From Minisyncoccota bacterium (GTDB taxonomy: Bacteria > Patescibacteriota > Minisyncoccia > UBA6257 > 2-01-FULL-56-20), in NCBI GenBank assembly GCA_031291905.1, contig JARLIC010000109.1, forward strand, positions 1 through 5,242: DNA of 5,242 nt. The letters are read 5' to 3'. Shown here one piece after another: positions 1-4,806 of the stretch. Position numbers and translations under genes: made by a program. Numbering within the stretch: the first letter of the stretch is position 1; every line of letters starts with the position of its first letter. The notes under the pieces are model-generated. The model ran no database searches. It was not told the origin of the DNA and saw nothing but the letters and a program-made list of their open reading frames with translations.

Positions 1-134
1 CCCGGCCCTGCGATCACCATTACCGGCCCTTTGAGCGCGTCCACGGCCTCCCGCTGCTCGGGATTGAGGGATTGATAGCGCTTGTCGAATTCGGCGAATT
101 TCGCCGCGCCGCCGGTGGTTGGTTTGGTAGCCAT
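1..134 (-). CDS. UvrD/PcrA-type superfamily 1 DNA helicase, N-terminal fragment (partial)
   Basis: Only the first 44 codons lie in the window; the gene runs off the left edge. After a low-complexity leader (about residues 1-21) comes the SF1 Q motif, LNPEQREAV (residues 23-31), which contacts the adenine base. The opening of Walker A follows, GPVMVIAGPG (36-45), normally continued as (S/T)GKT. This spacing is typical of UvrD, PcrA and Rep helicases, ATP-driven 3'-5' translocases in DNA repair and replication. AGPG in place of the commoner AGAG is seen in many Patescibacterial homologues (recollection). The ATG at 134 is preferred because an extended -10 (TGGTAAAAT) ends seven bases upstream, giving a near-leaderless mRNA. 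An in-frame ATG at 143, behind the Shine-Dalgarno-like AAAGGTGG, is the alternative and could serve readthrough mRNA from the CAP gene. Full domain content, including any C-terminal nuclease, cannot be seen. Confidence 0.85.
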   Translation of the reverse strand, partial: MATKPTTGGAAKFAEFDKRYQSLNPEQREAVDALKGPVMVIAGP

Positions 135-150
135 TGCCACCATTTTACCA
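135..150 (-). promoter_or_regulatory. Extended -10 promoter of the helicase gene
   Basis: On the minus strand TGG-TAAAAT occupies 150-142: an extended -10 (TGn) plus a five-of-six match to TATAAT. Seven bases separate it from the ATG at 134, so transcription would start at or one base before the start codon. No convincing -35 box is visible. It lies in the 31-base gap behind the CAP gene, so the helicase may have its own promoter as well as readthrough. Confidence 0.5.
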
Positions 151-174
151 CCTTTTAGAAAGCTTTTCGCGCCT

Positions 175-1140
175 TTAAAGGCACGCGTTGAACGCGTCCA
201 CTTCCGCATTGTACGTGTCCGCCTGCGTCTTCGTCTGTGTGCCGAGCGTGTTGTACTGCCCCACGAGCGTGTTGTACTGCTGGACCTGCGCGTTGTACGC
301 GTCGCCCGATTGGGGCCGCATGGCATCGATCGAGGCCTTCATCTCGGTGAGCTGCTGACCCATCGAAGTGAGCGTCGCTTCCGCGGCGGCGATGGCCGCC
401 TTAAGATTATCGCTCGGCGCGGGCGGGCACGCGCTCACCGGCTTGCCGAAGATCTGTACCGCGATCCATCCGTCCTGCCCCTGGAAGGTCCCCTCGCGCA
501 CCGCGACGCCGATCTCCGTGTAATGCGTGCCGAGGATGTTCGCGCGATGGCCGGGCGAGTTCATCCATGCGGTGACGACGCCCGCGTCGCCCGCGAACGT
601 GCCTTCGGCGAGGTTCTCGCCGAGCGCAAGATTGTCGTAACCGACGCTCGCCGCCACCGTCACCGCGCTCTGCCCCGTCGACGAATTGACGTGTGCGAAG
701 TATTGGTTCTGGAACATGTCGTCGAGGCGCAGGGTTGCGATCGCATCGAGCGTCTTGCTCTCCGTGAGCGGCGGCATGTTGCCGTTCTCCGCGCGTTGCG
801 CGTTCGTGTTGGCGATCACACCCGCAATGGTGAGCGTCGAGCTCTTTTTGGGGACCCTCGCCGCGGCGGTGGAGGTCGCTTTGAGCGGCGCGGGATATGC
901 CGAGACGTCCTGCTGGACCTTGGTCGCAAGTGAGTTCTGGAACGACGCGACCCTCGCGAGCGGCGACGAGGTAAGGGCCTGGATGCCCCACACGATGCCG
1001 GCGACCACGACCGTGCCTATAATGATGAGCACGAGATTCCGCCTGGCCTTGCGCTTGCGCAGCGCGGCAGCCTGGCCGTTCGCAATGACGATAGCCTTCG
1101 CCTCCTCGGAAGGAGGTTCCGGCGGCAGGTCCTGTCCCAT
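175..1140 (-). CDS. Membrane-anchored CAP (SCP/PR-1-like) domain protein with C-terminal heptad coiled coil
   Basis: A 321-residue protein. A charged cytoplasmic head (1-34, RKRKARR just before the helix) precedes one transmembrane segment (about 35-55), so the rest is outside the membrane. A linker (56-105) leads to a CAP domain (about 107-233). It shows NAQRAENG, YFAH (H150), GENLAEG (E175), AWMNSPGHRANIL (H198) and YTEIGVAV (E209), the two-His/two-Glu cavity of bacterial CAP proteins. The C-terminal part (about 244-321) is helical with a strict seven-residue Tyr-Asn repeat. The only cysteines, C238 and C320, bracket this region and could form a disulfide. CAP proteins have no single biochemical function; roles in wall or lipid binding and in proteolysis have been proposed. 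The gene starts ten bases after ftsX, with no Shine-Dalgarno sequence, implying co-transcription. A role as the exported FtsX partner is inference. Confidence 0.88.
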   Translation of the reverse strand: MGQDLPPEPPSEEAKAIVIANGQAAALRKRKARRNLVLIIIGTVVVAGIVWGIQALTSSPLARVASFQNSLATKVQQDVSAYPAPLKATSTAAARVPKKSSTLTIAGVIANTNAQRAENGNMPPLTESKTLDAIATLRLDDMFQNQYFAHVNSSTGQSAVTVAASVGYDNLALGENLAEGTFAGDAGVVTAWMNSPGHRANILGTHYTEIGVAVREGTFQGQDGWIAVQIFGKPVSACPPAPSDNLKAAIAAAEATLTSMGQQLTEMKASIDAMRPQSGDAYNAQVQQYNTLVGQYNTLGTQTKTQADTYNAEVDAFNACL

Positions 1141-1150
1141 TCGTATGGCG

Positions 1151-2062
1151 TTAGTTCTTTAGATACCTCTGCACCGCCCAAAAGCTGGAGAACATGCCGA
1201 TCAGCACACCGAAGAGCAGCTGGTAAAGGAACAGCTGGACGATATGCGTGTAGAAATACTGGAAGATGTTGAGCCCGGGGATGAAGTCGCCGCCGAGATA
1301 GGGCGACACGAGCCAGAGTACCGGCGCGACGAGCACGAGCGAGATGACCGCCGCGATCGCGCCCCAGAAGACCCCTTCCACAATGTACGGGCCGCGCACC
1401 AGGCTGTTCGACGCGCCCACGACGCGCATGACGCCGATCTCGTCGCGGTTCGAATAGATGGCGAGGCGGATCGTGTTGAACACCACGAGTCCGGCGATGA
1501 GCGCGAGGAATATGGTGAGTGCCCAGCCGCCCACTTCCATGTCGCGCACGATGGTGGCGAGACGGTTGATGACCACCTGGTTCTCGGTGTAGCTGATCTT
1601 GTCGATGTACGGCGCAAGGTTCGCCGAGCTCAGATAATCGTTGATGGCGCCGTACTCGCTCGGATTCTTCGCCTTTATATTGAGCGAAGCCTCGAGCGGG
1701 TTCGAATCGAGCGCGTTGATGGCCTGGCTGATCTGCTGATCGCTTGCATGGTTCTGCTGGAATGTGGCAAGCGCCTGGGCCTGCGAAACGTAATCGACGC
1801 TCGCGACCTGCGAGAGCCCTTCGAGCGACTGCTGGATGCTGAGGATCTGGTCCTCCGAGGTGTTCGTATTGAAATACACGCTGATGTCGATCTCGTCCTT
1901 GATGAGGTTCACCGCGGAGCCCATGACGACGCCGGATATGATGAGGCCGAGGAACACGATGAGCGCGAGCGTCATGATGGCGATGGTCGCCGTCGAGAGC
2001 CAGCCGTTGCGCCAGAAGTTCTTGGCGCCGAAATGAAATATCCTTGAAATGATGGTGAACAT
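1151..2062 (-). CDS. ftsX: Cell-division ABC transporter permease FtsX
   Basis: At 303 residues this is the usual FtsX length. A short cytoplasmic N-terminus contains AKNFWRNGWLS, typical of the family. TM1 spans about 21-47, an extracytoplasmic domain about 48-175, and three further helices lie near 178-202, 228-255 and 272-296. The family hallmark after TM2 is clear: NTIRLAIYSNRDEIGVMRVV (196-215), then GAS. FtsX pairs with the ATPase FtsE; the complex does not transport a solute but transmits ATP-driven motion through the extracytoplasmic domain to activate peptidoglycan hydrolases or their activators at the septum. It follows ftsE after an unusual 80-base gap holding a long hairpin; in most genomes the two genes abut or overlap. 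No Shine-Dalgarno sequence lies close to the ATG; the nearest AGAGG is 27 bases upstream, inside the hairpin stem. A weak AACAAT seven bases before the ATG could be a minor internal promoter. Confidence 0.96.
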   Translation of the reverse strand: MFTIISRIFHFGAKNFWRNGWLSTATIAIMTLALIVFLGLIISGVVMGSAVNLIKDEIDISVYFNTNTSEDQILSIQQSLEGLSQVASVDYVSQAQALATFQQNHASDQQISQAINALDSNPLEASLNIKAKNPSEYGAINDYLSSANLAPYIDKISYTENQVVINRLATIVRDMEVGGWALTIFLALIAGLVVFNTIRLAIYSNRDEIGVMRVVGASNSLVRGPYIVEGVFWGAIAAVISLVLVAPVLWLVSPYLGGDFIPGLNIFQYFYTHIVQLFLYQLLFGVLIGMFSSFWAVQRYLKN

Positions 2063-2076
2063 GTTAATGATTGTTC

Positions 2077-2148
2077 GTTTGATGGTTTACCTCTTTTTTG
2101 GAACTTCAGCGTAGCGACCCGTTCCAAAAAAGAGGTAAATGATCAAAC
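2077..2148. repeat. Long hairpin (28-base arms) between ftsE and ftsX
   Basis: Arms 2077-2104 and 2121-2148 are reverse complements at 26 of 28 positions: seven pairs (GTTTGAT/ATCAAAC), a two-base mismatch, then 19 uninterrupted pairs. The loop is 16 bases (2105-2120). The outer end overlaps the ftsE stop codon. Each arm carries a six-base T or A run and the element is AT-rich against GC-rich surroundings. On the ftsE-ftsX transcript it would fold into a very stable intercistronic stem, possibly an RNase III site, an mRNA stability element or an attenuator setting the FtsE:FtsX ratio. There is no U-tract after the stem, so it is not a standard intrinsic terminator. Confidence 0.93.
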
Positions 2149-2826
2149 TAAAATATATTTACCTTTCTTTTCATCTCTGATCACGCGGCCTTTGTCCAAT
2201 GTTATAACCCTGCGTTCAAGATTATTGATCACTTCCCGGTCGTGCGTCGCGAGGACCACGGTGGTGCCGAGCTGGTTGATCTTCTCGAGCAGTTTAATGA
2301 TCTCGAACGTGTGGAACGGATCGAGATTGCCCGTCGGCTCGTCGGCGATGACGACCTCCGGCCGGTGGATCATCGCGCGCGCGATCGCGACGCGCTGGCG
2401 CTCGCCGCCGGAAAGCTCGCTCGGGAAGTTCTTCATCTTGTCGCCGAGGCCCACCATGTCGAGCACCTGCGGCACGAGCTCCATGATCTCGCGCTGGGGC
2501 CGCCCCGCCACTTCAAGCGCGAACGCGACGTTCTCGTACGCCGTTTTAGCCGGCAAAAGGCGGAAATCCTGAAAAACGACGCCGATATGGCGCCGGAACG
2601 CGGGCAGTTCGCCGTCCTGCAATTTGTTCACCTCGTATTGGCCGAAAAATATCCGTCCTTTGGACGGCCGCTCCTCGCCTATCAGAAGTTTGATGACAGT
2701 GGATTTGCCGGCGCCCGATCGGCCCGCAAGGGAAACGAACTCCCCCGGATCGATCTGGATGCTCACATCTTCGAGCGCGACGCCGCGATCGCTGTAATGT
2801 TTCGATACTCCCTGAAATACGATCAC
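2143..2826 (-). CDS. ftsE: Cell-division ABC ATPase FtsE
   Basis: At 227 residues from the chosen GTG start this is a normal FtsE length. Walker A is GRSGAGKST (35-43), the Q-loop is VVFQDFRLLP (83-92; FQDFRLL is characteristic of FtsE rather than generic ABC ATPases), the ABC signature is LSGGERQR (138-145), Walker B is VVIADEPTGNLD (158-169), and the switch histidine is in ATHD (193-196). It binds ATP on the cytoplasmic side and drives FtsX to control septal peptidoglycan hydrolysis. A longer reading frame reaches a TTG at 2862, but the GTG at 2826 gives the canonical VIVFQGVSKHY beginning and sits exactly six bases after an extended -10. The longer start would lie upstream of that promoter and adds 12 uncharacteristic residues. 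The stop is TGA, consistent with the standard code. It heads the ftsE-ftsX-CAP operon and is divergent from uppP. Confidence 0.96.
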   Translation of the reverse strand: MIVFQGVSKHYSDRGVALEDVSIQIDPGEFVSLAGRSGAGKSTVIKLLIGEERPSKGRIFFGQYEVNKLQDGELPAFRRHIGVVFQDFRLLPAKTAYENVAFALEVAGRPQREIMELVPQVLDMVGLGDKMKNFPSELSGGERQRVAIARAMIHRPEVVIADEPTGNLDPFHTFEIIKLLEKINQLGTTVVLATHDREVINNLERRVITLDKGRVIRDEKKGKYILV

Positions 2827-2841
2827 CAAAGAATCATAGCA
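2827..2841 (-). promoter_or_regulatory. Extended -10 promoter of ftsE, predicted leaderless
   Basis: On the minus strand TGC-TATGAT occupies 2841-2833, followed by six bases (TCTTTG) and the GTG start at 2826. The expected transcription start coincides with the start codon. A possible -35 (TTGGAA, 2862-2857) lies 18 bases upstream of the -10. The match is seen directly; promoter function is inferred. Confidence 0.65.
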
Positions 2842-2850
2842 CACCAAACA

Positions 2851-2860
2851 GGAAAATTCC
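2851..2860. promoter_or_regulatory. Short inverted repeat between the ftsE and uppP promoters (possible operator)
   Basis: GGAA-AA-TTCC lies almost midway between the two start codons in the 56-base divergent region. Four-base arms are short enough to occur by chance, so this is only a candidate shared regulator site. The rest of the region is AT-rich promoter DNA. Confidence 0.2.
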
Positions 2861-2870
2861 AAAAATGATA

Positions 2871-2882
2871 TATAATCATCTC
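2871..2882 (+). promoter_or_regulatory. -10 promoter of uppP, predicted leaderless
   Basis: A perfect TATAAT (2871-2876) is followed by CATCTC and then ATG at 2883, placing the predicted transcription start on the A of the start codon. No clear -35 box is visible. This box argues against the in-frame ATG at 2865, which would lie upstream of the promoter. Confidence 0.68.
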
Positions 2883-3752
2883 ATGCTCACATTCTTTCAA
2901 GCCATCGTCCTCGGCCTATCGCAGGGTATCGCGGAACTGTTCCCCATCTCGAGCCTCGGGCACACCATCCTCATCCCCGGCCTCCTCGGCTGGCACATCA
3001 ACACGAACGCGGAAGGCGTGATCGAATTCCTGGTGGCGACGCATTTTGCGACGGCACTCGTCCTTTTCCTCATCTACCGCAAAGACTGGTTCCTCATCGC
3101 GCGCGGCATGAGCGTGTCCCTTCGCGACCGCGATATCGCCCCCTCGAACATTTACGGCAAGCTCGGCTGGCTGCTTGTGGCCGCCACGATCCCTGCGGGC
3201 ATCGTCGGCCTGCTCTTTAAAGACCAACTGGCGAACCTCTTTATCTCGCCGCGCTCCGCGGCGGCGTTCCTCATTGCGAATGGATTCCTGCTCTTCGGCG
3301 CGGAATTGCTGCGCAAGAGGCGCATCGCGGCGGCGGCGGCGAACGAGATAGAGACCGAGAGCGGCGGCGATGCGCGGCTCGCATACATGACGTGGCGGCA
3401 ATCGGTCGGCGTCGGCTGCATGCAGATGCTCGCGCTCATTCCGGGCCTTTCCCGCACGGGATCGACCATCGCGGGAGGCCTTCTGCAAAAGCTGTCGCAC
3501 GAGGACGCGCTCCGGTTCTCGTTCCTCCTCGCCACGCCGATCATCGGCGCCGCGGCGCTCCTCGAGCTTCCTCCCCTTCTCGCCTCCGGCGCCGCGGAGA
3601 TCGGCATCGCGTTCACCGGCGCGGTCGCGGCGGCGATAGGCGCATACTTCTCGGCAAAGTTCCTTGCCCGATATTTCGAGACAAAAACGCTCCTTCCGTT
3701 CGCGATCTATTGTGCCGCGATGGGAATATTAGGCCTTGTCCTCCTTCGGTAG
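2883..3752 (+). CDS. uppP: Undecaprenyl-diphosphate phosphatase (UppP/BacA family)
   Basis: A 289-residue polytopic membrane enzyme that dephosphorylates undecaprenyl diphosphate to undecaprenyl phosphate, recycling the lipid carrier for peptidoglycan and other envelope polymers; family members confer bacitracin resistance. Motif 1 is QGIAELFPISSLGH (14-27): E18, S24 and H27 match the catalytic E21, S27 and H30 of E. coli BacA, while Q14 replaces E17, a common natural variant. Motif 2 is PGLSRTGST (187-195), with R191 matching the catalytic arginine (R174). About eight hydrophobic segments are present, with an Ala/Glu-rich loop near 146-166. Length is normal. The ATG at 2883 follows TATAAT by six bases; an in-frame ATG at 2865 would add six residues but precedes the promoter. 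The gene diverges from ftsE, and its last 24 bases overlap the convergent 83-residue gene. Confidence 0.95.
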   Translation: MLTFFQAIVLGLSQGIAELFPISSLGHTILIPGLLGWHINTNAEGVIEFLVATHFATALVLFLIYRKDWFLIARGMSVSLRDRDIAPSNIYGKLGWLLVAATIPAGIVGLLFKDQLANLFISPRSAAAFLIANGFLLFGAELLRKRRIAAAAANEIETESGGDARLAYMTWRQSVGVGCMQMLALIPGLSRTGSTIAGGLLQKLSHEDALRFSFLLATPIIGAAALLELPPLLASGAAEIGIAFTGAVAAAIGAYFSAKFLARYFETKTLLPFAIYCAAMGILGLVLLR

Positions 3753-3980
3753 GTCTTTTCCGTCCTTTGCGCCGCTCTTGAACCAGGCGAGAATGAATGC
3801 CGCAATGGCGAGGATGAACGCGCCCAGGCCGTGTTTGAAGTGGACGGTCGAAAGCGCGGCATCGTAGCCGGGCATGAAGTGCGGCAAAAGATCCGCCGGC
3901 GTCATCCAATAATAGAACGCGAGCGCGAGGAACAGGATCCCGAGCACAACGGAGGCAATGACGGTGGTTTTGTTTTTCAT
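3729..3980 (-). CDS. Small two-helix membrane protein of unknown function
   Basis: An 83-residue protein that I cannot assign to a characterised family. It has a short basic N-terminus (MKNK), a first transmembrane helix (about 7-25), an extracytoplasmic loop with YYWMTPADLLPHFMPGYD (23-40) and VHFKHG (46-51), a second helix (about 49-67), and a charged tail (KSGAKDGKDLPKEDKA). The two His residues flanking a Lys are a visible feature of unknown meaning. The frame is open much further upstream, but the ATG at 3980 is chosen because an extended -10 (TGGTATAAT) ends six bases before it and because the upstream part crosses a terminator and the large inverted repeat. The 3' end overlaps uppP by 24 bases in convergent orientation. 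The clean promoter-to-start fit and hydrophobic pattern support a real gene. I have an impression of similar short proteins in Parcubacterial genomes but cannot verify it. Confidence 0.8.
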   Translation of the reverse strand: MKNKTTVIASVVLGILFLALAFYYWMTPADLLPHFMPGYDAALSTVHFKHGLGAFILAIAAFILAWFKSGAKDGKDLPKEDKA

Positions 3981-3995
3981 GATCCCATTATACCA
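3981..3995 (-). promoter_or_regulatory. Extended -10 promoter of the 83-residue protein gene, predicted leaderless
   Basis: On the minus strand TGG-TATAAT (3995-3987) is followed by GGGATC and ATG at 3980: a consensus extended -10 exactly six bases from the start codon. A possible -35 (TTGGTA) lies about 15 bases upstream, inside the plus-strand terminator hairpin. Confidence 0.7.
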
Positions 3996-3997
3996 CG

Positions 3998-4029
3998 GCC
4001 GCACACTTACCAAGTGGAGCGGCTTTTTT
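3998..4029 (+). terminator. Rho-independent terminator (plus strand)
   Basis: The stem has GCCGC (3998-4002) pairing with GCGGC (4019-4023) and CACTT (4004-4008) pairing with AAGTG (4012-4016), with an ACC loop and a small internal loop. Six Ts (4024-4029) follow. This is a classical intrinsic terminator on the plus strand. The only plus-strand gene upstream is uppP, whose stop is about 245 bases away, across the whole 83-residue gene. Confidence 0.8.
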
Positions 4030-4050
4030 ATTATTCGAAATAATAAGAAA
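4024..4050. repeat. AT-rich hairpin directly after the terminator
   Basis: TTATTATT (4028-4035) pairs with AATAATAA (4039-4046) around a CGA loop. With one T-G pair the stem extends to twelve pairs (4024-4050). It shares the terminator T-run and leads directly into the large inverted repeat. Its role is unknown; it might back up termination or act as a spacer. Confidence 0.75.
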
Positions 4051-4112
4051 TACCGGGTTGCGAACAAAGATCGTTTCGGAGTTGCAGGATGCCGGTGCCT
4101 TCTTGAGGGGGA

Positions 4113-4137
4113 TCTCGGAGCCGCGAAGGCGGCGAGA
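4113..4137. repeat. First inner hairpin of the large inverted repeat
   Basis: TCTC (4113-4116) pairs with GAGA (4134-4137) and GCCGC (4120-4124) with GCGGC (4129-4133), around a GAAG loop, with GGA unpaired on one side. It forms one branch of the predicted head. Confidence 0.7.
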
Positions 4138-4142
4138 GCTAA

Positions 4143-4169
4143 GGTGCGCGCCCAGCAGGGCGCGACACC
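4143..4169. repeat. Second inner hairpin of the large inverted repeat
   Basis: GGTGCGCGCCC (4143-4153) pairs with GGGCGCG (4158-4164) and CACC (4166-4169), with an AGCA loop and a single bulged A at 4165. At eleven mostly G-C pairs it is the most stable local branch of the element. Confidence 0.78.
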
Positions 4170-4209
4170 GTCCCTGAAAGAAGGCACCGGCATCCTGCAA
4201 CTCCGAAAC

Positions 4210-4806
4210 CTATTCTTCCGCAACCCGGTATTTCCTCGCCAGCCTCTGCTGTATCCTGAACAATATGAACATGATTATCGAGACCGCGAATATCCCTCCG
4301 ACGATGCTCGAAAGGTTCGAGAAGCTGCTCCAGTAGTTGCCGACTCCGTAGCCGATCGCGAGCCACATCCCCGGCTCGATGATGTTCGCCACAAGGTCGT
4401 TCACGAAGAACGTCATGAACGGCACCTTCACCAGTCCCGCGAGAAGATTGGTGACCGAGCTCATCGATCCCGCGAAGCGCGTGATGAACACGGTGATGGC
4501 GGCATCGGAGCGGAGCTCCTTCTCGAGATTGATGAAGAACTGCGCCTTGCGGATGTGCAGGAGCCGGATGATCGCGTCGCCGTACTTCCGCGTGATCCCG
4601 TACCCCGTAAGGTCGCCGAAGGTGTTGAATGCCACGGTGATCCCGAGCGATGCCCAAAAGCTGAAGAAGCCCTGGTTCGCGAACGCGCCGAGCGCAAGAA
4701 GCATAATGTTCACGGGAAGCGGCGCACCCACGGCGCCCACGTACACCACGACGGCGAGCGCCGCATAGCGGTACAGCAGGATATACGAAAGCAGGGAGCT
4801 TACCAT
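4210..4806 (-). CDS. VTT-domain (DedA/TVP38-like) integral membrane protein
   Basis: A 198-residue protein of DedA-family length. Hydrophobic segments fall near 6-25, 32-60, 118-150 and 165-184, with re-entrant character typical of VTT proteins. Family features: GAPLPVNIMLLALG (27-40), NTFGDLTGYGITRKYG (61-76, the Gly-rich Y-I-x-R-x-x-G motif), RFAG (110-113) followed by AG (123-124), and PGMWLAIGYGVG (145-156). DedA proteins sit in the cytoplasmic membrane; some (UptA type) return undecaprenyl phosphate across it and others support proton-dependent homeostasis. Here the usual acidic residue after the Pro near position 31 is Asn33, and the second Arg of the R-F-x-P-x-x-R motif is Ser116, so flippase activity is uncertain. 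The ATG overlaps the upstream stop as TAATG, implying translational coupling. The last codons lie inside the large inverted repeat. Confidence 0.85.
   Translation of the reverse strand: MVSSLLSYILLYRYAALAVVVYVGAVGAPLPVNIMLLALGAFANQGFFSFWASLGITVAFNTFGDLTGYGITRKYGDAIIRLLHIRKAQFFINLEKELRSDAAITVFITRFAGSMSSVTNLLAGLVKVPFMTFFVNDLVANIIEPGMWLAIGYGVGNYWSSFSNLSSIVGGIFAVSIIMFILFRIQQRLARKYRVAEE

Larger units (their letters stand above)
4047..4234. repeat. Large branched inverted repeat with 32-base perfect arms
   Basis: Inner arms 4073-4104 and 4178-4209 are perfect reverse complements over 32 bases. Outer arms 4047-4062 and 4219-4234 are perfect over a further 16, separated from the inner arms by diverged spacers of 10 and 9 bases. 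The 73-base centre holds two more hairpins: 4113-4137 (GCCGC/GCGGC plus TCTC/GAGA) and 4143-4169 (GGTG, CGCGCCC, AGCA loop, GGGCGCG, one bulge, CACC). The whole could fold as a long stem capped by a branched head. The right outer arm lies inside the final codons of the VTT gene. No transposase and no flanking target duplication are visible. It could be a structured RNA, a 3'-end stabiliser or terminator for the VTT operon, or a non-autonomous mobile element. Confidence 0.93.

Noticed and set aside
168..197. Palindrome GCCTTTAAAGGC and neighbouring ACGCGTT/AACGCGT at the CAP gene end, as a terminator
   Set aside because: No loop of normal size and no T-run follows on the minus strand; half of it is coding sequence.
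82..933. 283-codon plus-strand open frame opposite the CAP gene
   Set aside because: Arg/His/Val-rich composition with no hydrophobic or domain pattern, antisense to a clear CAP domain; typical shadow frame in GC-rich DNA.
1244..2047. 267-codon plus-strand open frame opposite ftsX
   Set aside because: Composition dominated by Asp, Glu, Arg, His and Val, no motif, mirrors ftsX codons; shadow frame.
2063..2145. UGA read as Gly, extending FtsE through the hairpin
   Set aside because: The frame stays open for about 80 bases, but FtsE already has its normal length at the TGA and the extension translates a palindrome. The standard code is simpler.
2077..2148. ftsE-ftsX hairpin as a simple intrinsic terminator
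   Set aside because: T-runs lie inside the ascending arm on both strands and no U-tract follows the stem; ftsX also has no strong promoter of its own.
4073..4209. Large inverted repeat as a classical MITE with target-site duplication
   Set aside because: Flanks GATC and CTAT show no direct repeat, and the inverted homology continues into the VTT coding end; a mobile origin is possible but not supported by termini.
3729..4223. Longer version of the small membrane protein, starting at 4223
   Set aside because: The added part translates the inverted repeat and terminator region, is Arg/Pro/Ala-rich without pattern, and lies upstream of a consensus extended -10 that fits the ATG at 3980.
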